In this document: positions 39,464 to 49,000 of the stretch, piece by piece
Position numbering within the stretch: position 1 is the stretch's first letter
How the letters are laid out: every line of letters begins with the position of its first letter
Assembly: GCF_001469165.1 (NCBI RefSeq)
Contig: NZ_JABX01000007.1
Coordinates: forward strand, 101,654 to 165,653
Source: Thiohalocapsa sp. ML1
GTDB lineage: Bacteria; Pseudomonadota; Gammaproteobacteria; Chromatiales; Chromatiaceae
Length of the DNA: 64,000 bases
Reading direction: 5' to 3'
Notes under the pieces: model-generated
Told to the model about the DNA's origin: nothing
Databases searched by the model: none
The model's input: the letters and a program-made list of their open reading frames with translations, nothing else
Translations under genes and position numbers: made by a program

Positions 39464-40231
39464 ATGCACCACAGCGAGATCCTGCTCGGCGTCAACATCG
39501 ACCACGTCGCCACCCTGCGCGAGGCCCGCGGCACCCGTTATCCGGAGCCGATGCAGGCGGCGCTGGTGGCCGAGCACGCCGGTGCCGACGCCATCACGCT
39601 GCACCTGCGCGAGGACCGCCGGCACATCCAGGACCGCGATGTCGAGCTGCTCGCCGGCATCCTGCAATCGCGCATGAACCTCGAGATGGCCGCGACCGCC
39701 GAGATGGGCCGCATCGCCGCGCGCATCCGCCCGGCCGATTGCTGCCTGGTGCCGGAGCGCCGGGCGGAGCTGACCACCGAGGGCGGCCTCGACGTGGTGG
39801 CGCATCGTGCCGAGCTCGGCGACTTCTGCGCCATGCTGGCGGAGGCGGGCGTGCGCGTGTCGCTCTTCATCGACGCCGACCCGGCCCAGCTCGATGCCGC
39901 GGCCGAGGTCGGCGCGCCCGTGGTCGAGCTGCACACCGGCCACTACGCCGATGCCGCCGGCGCCGAGGCGCGCGCCGGGGAGCTGGCACGGCTCGCCGCG
40001 GCGGTCCGGCATGGGCTCGATCTCGGGCTCCAAGTGAACGCGGGCCACGGCCTGGACTACCACAACACCGCCGCAGTCGCCGCACTGCCCGGCGTGCGCG
40101 AGCTCAATATCGGCCACGCCATCGTCGCCCGCGCCGTGTTCAGCGGGCTCGCCGCCGCGGTGGCGGACATGAAGGCGCTGATGCTGCGCGCGGCGGCGCA
40201 GCGGCCGGAGCCCGGCGCCGAGCAGGACTGA
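39464..40231 (+). CDS. pdxJ: Pyridoxine 5'-phosphate synthase
   Basis: 255 residues, TIM barrel: [32 protein letters not shown] and [10 protein letters not shown]. It condenses amino-acetone phosphate and deoxyxylulose phosphate to pyridoxine phosphate. It lies five bp after recO and is the last gene of the operon. Confidence 0.97.
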   Translation: MHHSEILLGVNIDHVATLREARGTRYPEPMQAALVAEHAGADAITLHLREDRRHIQDRDVELLAGILQSRMNLEMAATAEMGRIAARIRPADCCLVPERRAELTTEGGLDVVAHRAELGDFCAMLAEAGVRVSLFIDADPAQLDAAAEVGAPVVELHTGHYADAAGAEARAGELARLAAAVRHGLDLGLQVNAGHGLDYHNTAAVAALPGVRELNIGHAIVARAVFSGLAAAVADMKALMLRAAAQRPEPGAEQD

Positions 40232-40559
40232 CGGCAGCGCGGGCCGAGCGTCGCCGCTGCTCGATCCGCTCAGCCGTCGCGGCGGTTTGCGCCTGCTCCC
40301 ATTGGGGAATGTCACAGGCGGCGGACGCCGCGCCTCGGGCTATGCTCGCGTCCTGATCGGCACGGCGGCGCAGTCGCATGCAGTGACGCGATGCCCAAGC
40401 ATCGCGCGGTGCGCACCGCTGTGGTGCAGGGGCCGTTCAAGCGCCGCCGCGCGCTTTTGCCAGCAGCCCCACCAGCGTGCGCCTGGCGACCTAACTGCCT
40501 TTCGCGGCACGCTTATTGCGGTGCACAATGGAACCTGAGCAACAGTAATGGAGAAGTTC
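40232..40559. other. pdxJ-gpmI intergenic region
   Basis: 328 bp without a recognisable gene, repeat or clear terminator. It presumably carries the promoter for gpmI near its 3' end, where base composition becomes more AT-rich (around 40510-40550). Confidence 0.4.
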
Positions 40560-42161
40560 ATGATCGCAGCAGATGCACCGCCAACGCCCGTCGCCACCAA
40601 GCCGGTGGTGTTGGTGATACTCGACGGCGTCGGCGTGAACCCGAGCAAGCTCAGCAACGCCGTTGCGCAGGCGCAGACGCCCCGTCTGGACGAGTATTTC
40701 TACCGCTACCCGTTCACGCTGCTCGACGCTTCCGGCGTCGGCGTCGGCCTGCCGGAAGGGCAGATGGGCAACTCCGAGGTCGGCCACCTGACGCTCGGCA
40801 GCGGCTGCACCATCCGCCAGGACCTGGTCCTCATCGACGACGCCATCGCCGACGGCAGCTTCCAAGCGAATCCGGCCCTGCTGGCCGCCGCCGACGCCGC
40901 GCGGGCGGCCGGTCGGCCGCTGCACCTGCTCGGTCTTGTTTCCGACGGCGGGGTGCATTCTCACCTGCGTCACCTGATGGCGCTGATCGAGCTGTGCCGC
41001 GGGCGCGGCGCCAAGCCGCTCCTGCACATGATCACGGACGGCCGCGACACGCCGCCCAAGTCCGCCCTCAACGACCTGCGCGATCTGGAACGGGCGCTGG
41101 ATGAAGCCGGCGGCGGGTTCGCCACCGTCAGCGGTCGCTATTACGCCATGGACCGCGATCGGCGCTGGGAGCGCAGCGAGCGCGCCTGGCGCGCCATCGT
41201 GCTCGGCAAGGGCCGCGCTGCCGCCGATGCCCGCGCCGCCATCAGCGCTGCCTATGCCGCCGGCGAGACCGACGAGTTCATCCATCCGAGCGTCATCGGC
41301 GGCTATCGCGGCCTCGACGACGGCGACCCGATGGTCCTGTTCAACTTCCGCAAAGACCGCCCGCGCCAGATCGCCGCGGCGCTGGCCATCGCGGATTTCG
41401 ACGGCTTCGACCGCGGCGCCGCGCCGCGGCCGGCCATCACCTGCATGATGGAGTACGAGAAGTCGTTGCGGCTGCCCTTTGCATTCACGCCGGATGCGCC
41501 GGCCGTGGCGCTGAATCGCTGGCTCAGCGACCGGGGGCTGCGTCAGTTCCACTGCGCCGAGACCGAGAAGTACGCGCACGTCACCTTCTTCTTCAACGGC
41601 GGCGTCGAGGCACCGGCCCCGGGCGAGGAGCATCGGCTGATCCCGTCGCCGACGGTGCGCACCTACGACCTGAAACCCGAGATGAGCGCCCGCCAGGTGG
41701 CGGACGCCGTCGTCGCGGCCATCGAGAGCGAGCAGTACGCCTTCATCGTCGTGAACTTCGCCAACGGCGACATGGTCGGCCACACGGGCGACCTGGCTGC
41801 CGCCGTGCAGGCCATGGAGGCCGTGGACACCCAGGCGGGCCGGGTGCTCGATGCCGCAGTCGCCCACGGCTGTGCCGCGCTCTTGACGGCCGACCACGGC
41901 AATTGCGACCTGATGACCGACCCGGAGACCGACGAGCCGCACACCCAGCACACCACCAACCCGGTGCCGCTGCTCGTCGTGGACCAGCAGCGCTGGCTGC
42001 TCGCACCGGGAGGCACGCTCGCCGATGTGGCGCCGACCGTGCTGCACCTGATGGGGCTGCCGGTGGCGGCGGCCATGAGTGGGCGCTCGCGGCTGCTGCG
42101 CACCTGCTCTCCGCAGCCAACGGCGGAGCTGGACGGCGGGCGCATGGCCGCGGCCGGCTGA
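40560..42161 (+). CDS. gpmI: Phosphoglycerate mutase, cofactor-independent (2,3-BPG-independent)
   Basis: 533 residues. Alkaline-phosphatase superfamily with metal site V-I-L-D-G-V-G, phosphoserine site M-G-N-S-E-V-G-H, and later metal motifs N-F-A-N-G-D-M-V-G-H-T-G and T-A-D-H-G-N. It interconverts 3- and 2-phosphoglycerate. ATG 40560 is preferred because GGAG lies six bases upstream; ATG 40548 would add four residues. Confidence 0.96.
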   Translation: MIAADAPPTPVATKPVVLVILDGVGVNPSKLSNAVAQAQTPRLDEYFYRYPFTLLDASGVGVGLPEGQMGNSEVGHLTLGSGCTIRQDLVLIDDAIADGSFQANPALLAAADAARAAGRPLHLLGLVSDGGVHSHLRHLMALIELCRGRGAKPLLHMITDGRDTPPKSALNDLRDLERALDEAGGGFATVSGRYYAMDRDRRWERSERAWRAIVLGKGRAAADARAAISAAYAAGETDEFIHPSVIGGYRGLDDGDPMVLFNFRKDRPRQIAAALAIADFDGFDRGAAPRPAITCMMEYEKSLRLPFAFTPDAPAVALNRWLSDRGLRQFHCAETEKYAHVTFFFNGGVEAPAPGEEHRLIPSPTVRTYDLKPEMSARQVADAVVAAIESEQYAFIVVNFANGDMVGHTGDLAAAVQAMEAVDTQAGRVLDAAVAHGCAALLTADHGNCDLMTDPETDEPHTQHTTNPVPLLVVDQQRWLLAPGGTLADVAPTVLHLMGLPVAAAMSGRSRLLRTCSPQPTAELDGGRMAAAG

Positions 42162-42239
42162 GCCGGCGGCACCAAGCGGCACCCATCACCACCAGGCGCA
42201 CACGCACACCGATGATCCCAACCCCAGCGGAGGCCGCAC

Positions 42240-42464
42240 ATGACGCCCACGCAAGATAACCCCGGGCCGGGGCTGCCCGCTCGGCGCCGCCGCACGCTGT
42301 CGACGCTGCTGCATCGGCTCGCGCTGCTCTTGACCCTCGCCGTCGGTGCCGGCGTGCTGGTCTACAATGCCGTCAGTATCGTCAACGGAGACGGCGGGCT
42401 CGTAGCCGTGCCGATGTTCTCGGGCGGCACCGTCCCCGGCCCGGTGGCGGCGCCCCACGGCTGA
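42240..42464 (+). CDS. Small single-pass membrane protein
   Basis: 74 residues: a basic N-terminus (R-R-R-R), one hydrophobic segment (L-A-L-L-L-T-L-A-V-G-A-G-V-L-V-Y) and a short glycine/proline-rich tail. ATG 42240 is preceded by GGAGG at good distance. It lies between gpmI and the GlgC-like gene on the same strand. The family is not recognised. Confidence 0.55.
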   Translation: MTPTQDNPGPGLPARRRRTLSTLLHRLALLLTLAVGAGVLVYNAVSIVNGDGGLVAVPMFSGGTVPGPVAAPHG

Positions 42465-42580
42465 GCCCGCGCCGAGGGCAGCCGGCAGGGTCCGGTCACC
42501 CCGTTGCGACACTTGATCGCAGGCCCGCCCGCCCCGGGCAGTGCCCCTGACCTCGCAGAGTGCCCGACGGTGCTGCCCCG

Positions 42581-43819
42581 ATGACCATGCCCAGCGCGAC
42601 CCTGACCTTTCTGTTTGCCATCGAGCGCGGTGCGCCCGCACCGCTGACCCAGCACCGCACCAAGGCCGCGGTGCCCTTCGGCGGCAAGTACCGCGTCATC
42701 GACTTCACGCTCGCCAACTGCCTGCACTCCGGGCTGCGGCAGGTGCTGGTGCTGACGCAGTACAAGTCCCACTCGCTGCACAAGCATCTGCGCGATGCCT
42801 GGTCGGTGTTCAACGCGGAGCTCGGCGAGTTCATCACCTCGGTGCCGCCGCAGATGCGCGCGGGCGACGGCTGGTACGGCGGCGTGCTGGACGCGCTGCG
42901 GCAGAACCGCTACCTCATCGAGCGCTCGCGCGCCGAGCAGTTGCTGCTGCTCGACGGCGGGCTCGTCTACCGCATGGACTACGCCGAGCTGGTGCGCTTC
43001 CACGTCGAGCAGGGCGCGGGCGTGACCGTGGCCGTGCGCCCGGCCGGCGGCGCCTTCCCGGGCGGCGACGTCATGCTGCACGGCGAAGCCGAGCACATCA
43101 CGGGCCTCGGTCCGCCGCCGGACCCGGCCGCGACCTTCGATGCACCCATGGGCGTGTACGTCGTGGACAAGGCGCTGCTGCTCGCGGAGATCGACAGCCT
43201 CGCCGCCGCCGAGGCGGAGGCGACACCGCGCGCCTCGGCGGAATCGCCGCCGGGCGCCGGCACCGATCTCGCGACGCACCTGCTCGCGCCGCTGCTCGGC
43301 CGCGAGACGGTCTGCGCCTATCGCTTCGGCGGCGAGCGCGGCCGCGTGACGCCGGACCGCTACTGGTCCGACCTGGGCTCCACCGACGCCTACTTCCGCG
43401 CCAACATGGCGCTGTTGGAGGCGGCACCGCCGCTCGATCTCTATCAGCCGGACTGGAACATCCTCACCTACCAGGGTCAGTACCCGCCGGCGCGCACGGT
43501 GCCGGGTGCCACCTCCGGCAACGAGGGCATCTTCGTCAACTCCATGCTCGCCGCCGGCACCGTCATCCGCGGCGGCGGCGTCAGCCATTCCGTGCTGTTT
43601 CCGCTGGTGGAGGTCGAAGACGGCGCCATCGTCGACGAGGCCATCCTGTTCGAAGGGGTCAAGGTCGGCCCCGGCGCGCAGATCCGCCGCTGCATCTGCG
43701 ACAAGGACGTCGTCATCGGCCCCGGCGAGCGCATCGGCTTCGACCGCGGTGCCGACGAGGCGCGCTTCCACGTCTCCGCCGACGGCATCGTCGTCATCCC
43801 CAAGGGGCGGCGGGTCTGA
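42581..43819 (+). CDS. GlgC-like ADP-glucose pyrophosphorylase paralogue, active-site residues lost
   Basis: About 412 residues with the GlgC backbone: A-V-P-F-G-G-K-Y-R-V-I-D-F-x-L-A-N-C, Q-Y-K-S-H-S-L, Y-R-M-D-Y, Y-W-x-D-L-G-S-T-D-A-Y, W-N-I-L-T-Y, and a C-terminal left-handed beta-helix. Key catalytic elements are missing. The nucleotide loop G-G-x-G-x-R-L is F-A-I-E-R-G-A-P-A-P-L (residues 12-22). The catalytic Asp of G-D-H-x-Y-x-M-D-Y is Gly127. G-T-A-D-A is G-V-L-D-A, and the substrate Lys of F-x-E-K-P is gone. It is therefore probably a regulatory subunit of an ADP-glucose pyrophosphorylase whose active partner is encoded elsewhere. The start is uncertain (GTG 42560 or ATG 42581). Confidence 0.8.
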   Translation: MTMPSATLTFLFAIERGAPAPLTQHRTKAAVPFGGKYRVIDFTLANCLHSGLRQVLVLTQYKSHSLHKHLRDAWSVFNAELGEFITSVPPQMRAGDGWYGGVLDALRQNRYLIERSRAEQLLLLDGGLVYRMDYAELVRFHVEQGAGVTVAVRPAGGAFPGGDVMLHGEAEHITGLGPPPDPAATFDAPMGVYVVDKALLLAEIDSLAAAEAEATPRASAESPPGAGTDLATHLLAPLLGRETVCAYRFGGERGRVTPDRYWSDLGSTDAYFRANMALLEAAPPLDLYQPDWNILTYQGQYPPARTVPGATSGNEGIFVNSMLAAGTVIRGGGVSHSVLFPLVEVEDGAIVDEAILFEGVKVGPGAQIRRCICDKDVVIGPGERIGFDRGADEARFHVSADGIVVIPKGRRV

Positions 43820-43859
43820 CGCGGCCTGCCACCCGGGCGCTGCTCCCGACGCGCCGGCC

Positions 43860-44558
43860 GTGACTGCCGACGGCAGCGTCGCCGCGCCGACCACCGCGTC
43901 GGCGCCGGCCGCCGAGCCAGCGCTGCGCGACGTCTTCGAGCGCCTGCTCGCCGCCCACGGCCCGCAGCACTGGTGGCCGGCGGACACCCCCTTCGAGGTC
44001 ATGGTCGGCGCGATCCTGACCCAAAACACCGCCTGGACCAATGTCGAGAAGGCGCTGCGGCAGGTCACGGCGCGCACCGCGCTGACGCCCGCGGCGCTGT
44101 TGGCCCTGCCGGAGCCCGAGCTTGCCGCGCTGCTCCGCCCCGTCGGCTACTTCAACGTCAAGGCCGCCCGGCTGCGGGCCTTCTGCGCGGCGCTGCTGGC
44201 GGCCGGCGGCGAGGCGGCGCTGGCAGTCATGGACACCATCGGCCTGCGCGCGCGGCTCCTGGCCATGCACGGCATCGGCCCCGAGACCGCGGACGACATG
44301 CTGCTGTATGCCTTCGAGCGGCCCGTGTTCGTCATCGATGCCTATACCCGCCGGCTCTTCGCGCGGCTCGGCCTCATCGGCGGCGGCGAGCCCTACGAGG
44401 TGCTCCGCGCCTGGTTCGAGCAGGCCCTTGGCCCCGACGCCGCGCTGTTCAACGAGTACCACGCGCTGATCGTCCGCCACGCCAAGGACCTGTGCCGGGC
44501 GCGCCGCCCGCGCTGCGGCGACTGCGTGCTGCGGGAGCGCTGCCCGAGCCGGGTCTGA
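43860..44558 (+). CDS. Endonuclease III-related HhH-GPD DNA glycosylase
   Basis: 232 residues from GTG 43860. HhH-GPD fold with the helix-hairpin-helix M-H-G-I-G-P-E-T-A-D-D and catalytic Asp in V-I-D-A-Y-T-R-R. The iron-sulfur cluster motif is C-x6-C-x2-C-x5-C at the C-terminus. The lyase lysine of Nth (G-x-K-T-A) is Glu, so this is likely a monofunctional glycosylase of the MagIII-like (3-methyladenine) branch rather than Nth itself. The first 25 residues are Ala/Pro-rich. It lies about 40 bp after the GlgC-like gene. Confidence 0.85.
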   Translation: MTADGSVAAPTTASAPAAEPALRDVFERLLAAHGPQHWWPADTPFEVMVGAILTQNTAWTNVEKALRQVTARTALTPAALLALPEPELAALLRPVGYFNVKAARLRAFCAALLAAGGEAALAVMDTIGLRARLLAMHGIGPETADDMLLYAFERPVFVIDAYTRRLFARLGLIGGGEPYEVLRAWFEQALGPDAALFNEYHALIVRHAKDLCRARRPRCGDCVLRERCPSRV

Positions 44559-44897
44559 GCCGGGCATCAGTGATAGACCGCGCTTTGCGCCTCGGCGCCC
44601 ACGTGCTCTCGTGTAGCTTCTTTGCCCTGCCGCTGCATAGGTGGTCGGTCAGAAACCACTCGTCAACAGACGAAAGGCAGCCTAAACTTCGGCCGTAAGT
44701 AGCAATCGTGTATCCAACGTGCCGCAGAACACGGCCGGTGCAGCACGCTCGGATTCCGCTGCAAGAGCCGCGGCCTCGATCAGGGCAGGATCGCGCGCGG
44801 GCTCAGGTTTTGAGCCTGCCTGGCTGCTTAACTGTGCGAGCGCACGAACCGTCGGACTTTCCAGGTGCAGTGGTCGAAATCCACGATCAGTTCGCCA
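44559..44897. other. Spacer at left border of the defence island
   Basis: About 340 bp with no recognisable gene on either strand. Base composition becomes more mixed than in the flanking core genes. No tRNA or attachment-site repeat is seen. Confidence 0.4.
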
Positions 44898-44927
44898 TTG
44901 CGACGTCACATAACATGCCCTATGTTA
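44898..44927 (+). promoter_or_regulatory. Sigma-70-like promoter overlapped by a palindromic operator
   Basis: TTGCGA (44898-44903) and TATGTT (44921-44926) are separated by exactly 17 bases. The perfect inverted repeat TAACAT-GCCCT-ATGTTA (44911-44927) covers the spacer and the -10 element, the layout of a repressor operator. It lies just upstream of the ribbon-helix-helix-like gene, which suggests autorepression of the ssp-like operon. This is inferred from sequence only. Confidence 0.6.
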
Positions 44928-44960
44928 CATGCAGCCATGCAACAGCCAAGTGGTGTGCCG

Positions 44961-45164
44961 ATGCCTGTCGGGCGCAGCGGTCGGGTCGTCGTGGAGATTG
45001 ATCCGGACTTGAAAAAAGAGCTTTACGCAGCCCTAGACCGGGACGGGGTCACCTTGAAGCAGTGGTTTCTGGACAACGCCAACGAGTACCTGCGTGATCG
45101 GGGCCAGTTGACGCTGAAACTGATGGTTGCCGATGGCGACGATGAAGACAGGAGATACGGATGA
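44961..45164 (+). CDS. Small ribbon-helix-helix-like DNA-binding protein
   Basis: 67 residues: one beta-strand (G-R-V-V-V-E-I-D), helix (P-D-L-K-K-E-L-Y-A-A-L-D-R-D), turn (G-V-T-L) and helix (K-Q-W-F-L-D-N-A-N-E-Y-L-R-D), the layout of RHH repressors and antitoxins. ATG 44961 leaves a ~28-base leader after the predicted promoter; ATG 44937 is an alternative. Its stop overlaps the start of the DUF4007 gene (ATGA), so it is the first gene of the operon and the probable regulator. No toxin is paired with it. Confidence 0.6.
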   Translation: MPVGRSGRVVVEIDPDLKKELYAALDRDGVTLKQWFLDNANEYLRDRGQLTLKLMVADGDDEDRRYG

Positions 45165-46081
45165 GGTTCGACTTCGAACGCACCGCCTTCGGCCGACACG
45201 AAACCTTCGCACTGCGCTTCGGCTGGCTCACGAAGGGGGCGCAGGCGCTGATCGGCGGTGAACCCGTGTTCGAGGCGGAGGATGCTACCGTCCGACTCGG
45301 CGTCGGCAAGAACATGGTCAGCTCCATCCGTTACTGGCTGCAGGCCGCGCGCCTCATCGAGCGCAGCGAGATGGGCTGGACGCTCACGGACATCGGCGCC
45401 TATGTCTTCGATGACGACGGCTGCGACCCGTACCTCGAAGACGAGGCGACGATTTGGCTGCTGCACTGGCTGATCGCATCAAACCCGGCGCTGGCCACGT
45501 CCTGGTGGTGGTTCTTCAACCGTTTCCACAAGCCCGAGTTCACTGGTGGCGAGCTGACAACGGCGCTCCAAGACTTCGTGAAGGCCCAGGTGCAGAGCCG
45601 CGTGTCGCCGTCCACGCTCAAGTCGGACTCCGAGGTACTGCGGCGCATGTACGTCCGCAGCGCACCGAGCGGGAACCTTCAGATCGAAGAGGCCCTGGAC
45701 TCACCGTTGACTGTGCTCGGCCTCATCACCGAGCTGCCGGAAGCGCACGGCTACGAATCCCGGCCCGCCGCCCGCGAGGACTTGCCGCCGACAATCCTCG
45801 GCTTCGCCGTGGTGGAACTGCTGCGGGAGCTCGGCGAAATGCAGCTCCCGGTGGCGGACCTGATGTACGGCCCGGTCGGTTATCCGGCGCTGGGCGCGGT
45901 ATTCCGACTCACGGAAGGCGACTTGCTGGCAAAGCTGGAGAGGCTCGTCGCCGGGATGCCGCATAAGCTTGAGCTGCGCGAGACCGCGGGCGTGCACCAA
46001 CTGTATGTGCTCGATGATCTCACCCCCATCGACATGCTTGATGCCCACTACAACGGCACCCACCAGCGAGCAGCGGCATGA
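45161..46081 (+). CDS. sspB: DUF4007 protein, SspB-like (DNA phosphorothioation nickase)
   Basis: 306 residues. The N-terminus has the DUF4007 pattern F-G-R-H-E-T-F-A-L-R-F-G-W-L-T-K-G, then F-E-A-E-D-A and L-G-V-G-K-N-M-V-S-S-I-R-Y-W. In SspABCD systems the DUF4007 protein SspB nicks DNA during single-strand phosphorothioate modification. It overlaps its neighbours by four bases on both sides. An adjacent cysteine desulfurase (SspA) is absent; a housekeeping IscS could supply sulfur, as proposed for other sspBCD loci. Confidence 0.82.
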   Translation: MRFDFERTAFGRHETFALRFGWLTKGAQALIGGEPVFEAEDATVRLGVGKNMVSSIRYWLQAARLIERSEMGWTLTDIGAYVFDDDGCDPYLEDEATIWLLHWLIASNPALATSWWWFFNRFHKPEFTGGELTTALQDFVKAQVQSRVSPSTLKSDSEVLRRMYVRSAPSGNLQIEEALDSPLTVLGLITELPEAHGYESRPAAREDLPPTILGFAVVELLRELGEMQLPVADLMYGPVGYPALGAVFRLTEGDLLAKLERLVAGMPHKLELRETAGVHQLYVLDDLTPIDMLDAHYNGTHQRAAA

Positions 46082-49000
46082 GCCTCACTGATCACATCCT
46101 CGTCAATGCCCATTACACGCGCTCCGTCAATCTAGAGCGCGACAGCGACTCTCCGGCCGTGGTGCGGGGCTACATCCCGACGCCGCGCGCCCTGCACACA
46201 CTCGCCCGCATTGCCGACAGCCTCGACCTAAAACGCGCCTTGGGTGCCTGGTCCTTGGTCGGTCCCTATGGCGTTGGCAAATCGACCTTTGCCGCGTTCC
46301 TGACGCACCTGCTCGGGGCGCCCGATTCGACCAACACGCAAGCCGCCTGGGAAGTGCTGAACGCGGCCGAGCCCGATCTGGCGCACCGCTTTCGGGACCC
46401 CGATCGGCCCGAGCACGGCCATTGCGGCCACTGCGTGATCGTCCTCACCGGCAGCCCCGAGCCTTTCGCAACGCGCCTGACGGAGGCCCTCGCCGACGGC
46501 GCACTGCGCTATTGGGCCGACCGTGCCGGGCGTCGGCCGGCGGTCATCGACGCGTTGCAGCGGGCGGCGACGGCGGAACAGCCGCCCACCACGAGCGAGT
46601 TGATGAAACTCGTCGCCGCGCTGCAAGACGCCATCGCCCGCGCAGGTGGCCGCGGTCTGCTGCTGGTCATCGACGAGCTCGGCAAGTTTCTCGAATACGA
46701 AGCCCGGCACTCGGGCGCCAACGACATCTTCCTGCTGCAAGCCCTCGCGGAACGCACCGGTGCCGACCATGGCGCCAAGCTCACCCTGCTGGTGCTGCTG
46801 CATCAATCCATGGACCAGTACGCCCGCGGTCTGGGCGACACGCTCCGCAACGAATGGACAAAGGTGCAGGGCCGTTTCGAGACCATCCCGTTCATCGAAT
46901 CCGCGGAGCAGGTTTTGCGCGTCGTCGCCGCCGCCTTCACGCACCGGCTCGATGCCGAACAGCGCGCCGGCATCCACGCACAGGCGCTCGATATTGCCGA
47001 GCGGCTGGCGTCGGCCGATGCCCTGCCGAAATCGCTGACGGCCCAGAGTGCGGCCGAGCTGTTTGCGCGCTGCTACCCCTTGCACCCGCTCGCCGCCTTG
47101 CTGCTCCCGTTGCTTTGCCAGAAGGTCGCGCAGAACGAGCGCACGCTGTTCAGCTACCTGGGGAGCCTGGAGCCCTACGGACTCGGTGACAGCCTGAGCC
47201 GCCTTGCTCGGATCGGCGACTGGATCTTGCCCTGGCAAATCTACGAATACTTCATCCGCAATCAGTCCGCGGCCGTGACCGACCACTACACCCGCCGACG
47301 CTGGACCGAGGTCGTCACCGCCACGGAGCGGCTCGGCGATGCCCCGCCGGAGCAGGAGCGCCTGCTCAAGTCCATCGGTCTCCTGAACATCGTCGGTGCG
47401 CAGGGTGGCCTGAAGGCGTCGAAAGATGTGGTCGCCCTGTGCGATGGTCCTCCGAGTACAGCATCAGCCGCTATCCGACAGCTCATTGCAAAATCCGTAC
47501 TGCAATACCGTAAGTTCAGTGGCGAGTATCGAGTCTGGGAAGGAAGCGACTTTGACCTCGATGCCGCGGTGCAGGAACAAGTCGAGCGTGCCGGACGCTT
47601 CAATCTCGCAAGCGCCCTCAACAAGGAGCATGCCCTTCCGCCGATTCTCGGTCGCCGGCACGCGATTCAAACCGGGACCTTGCGTTATTACCTGCCGAGC
47701 TTCGCCGATGTGGACAGCTTCCGGCGGCTTCCCGAGTCGACGGACACGCCGCGAATTATCTTCTTTCTTATTCAGAACGAAGCGGATCGCGCACGCTTCA
47801 ACGACGAAGTGCTCGGGTACTTCAAGGGAGCGGACATCCTGGTCGCCTGCCCGGATGCCGATCGCTTGCGACAGGTCATCGCCGAGGTCACGGCATTGGA
47901 GCGTGTCCGTCGCGAGGCGCAGGCCCTGAACACCGACCCGGTCGCCCAACGCGAATATAAAGACAGGCTTGCCGTAACCGCGGCGAAGCGCCGCGAGATA
48001 TTGCGCGCGTTGTCGGAAGACCCACGCGCTGGCGTTTGGTATTGGCGGGGGCGTGCGCTGGACCTAGCGACGCGCCGCGACTTGCAGTCGGCCTTGTCGC
48101 GCATCCTGGACGAGATCTACCACGCGAGCCCGACCATCAAGAACGAGCTGATCAACCGCGACAAGCCGTCGTCTCAGGCTGCCGCAGCCCGCAATCGCTT
48201 GCTTGCCGCCATGCTGCGGCGCGAATCGGATACTGATCTCGGAATCGAAAAATTTCCGCCGGAACGGGCGATCTACCTGGCCCTCTTGCGAGAGCCGGGC
48301 ATCCATCGGCCGGCGGCGGCGGGGGACCAGAGCTGGGCGTTCTCGGCGCCGACCGTAAACGGCACGGCCGGCAAGCGCGCAAGAGAGTTCCGCTTTGGTC
48401 CGGTGTGGCAACGCATCGCCGCATTCATGACTGAGAACGAACAGGCGCCGGCGCCGTTCTCGGTACTTGACGCCTTGCTTCAGGCTCCGCCCTACGGCAT
48501 CAAGCGCGGTGTTCTGCCCATACTCTATCTCGCTGGCTACCTGGTGTACCAAGACGAGTGCGCATTATTCGAGGAGGGGCGCTACATCCCCTACCTCACC
48601 GAAGAACAGATCGAGCGGTTCGTTCGGCGTCCGGGCGATTTCGCCGTACAGAGCTTCCGTATCGAGGGCCTACGGGCGTCGTTGTTCCGCGAGTATCTCC
48701 GGCTCATGTTCGAGGACCCGCAGCGCGGTACAAGCGTCCTAACCATCGCTCGGCCCTTGGCGAAGTTTATGGGCGACTTGCCTGAGTACGCGAACCTCAC
48801 GAAGCGGGTTTCCCAGACCGCGCAACGGGTGCGCAGCGTCTTCGCCTTCGCCAAGTCCCCCCACGCGCTGCTGTTCGAGGAACTGCCGATTGCATGCGGT
48901 CTCGAAACCCTAGCGCAAGACAACCCAGACGAGGCGGCTCTGCGTAAGTTCGCTGATCGCCTCAAGCAAGCCCTTCGCGAGCTGAAGTCGGCCTTCCCCG

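Noticed and set aside
40391..41104. Open frame upstream of and overlapping gpmI in another frame
   Set aside because: Overlaps the well-supported gpmI and has no recognisable domain.
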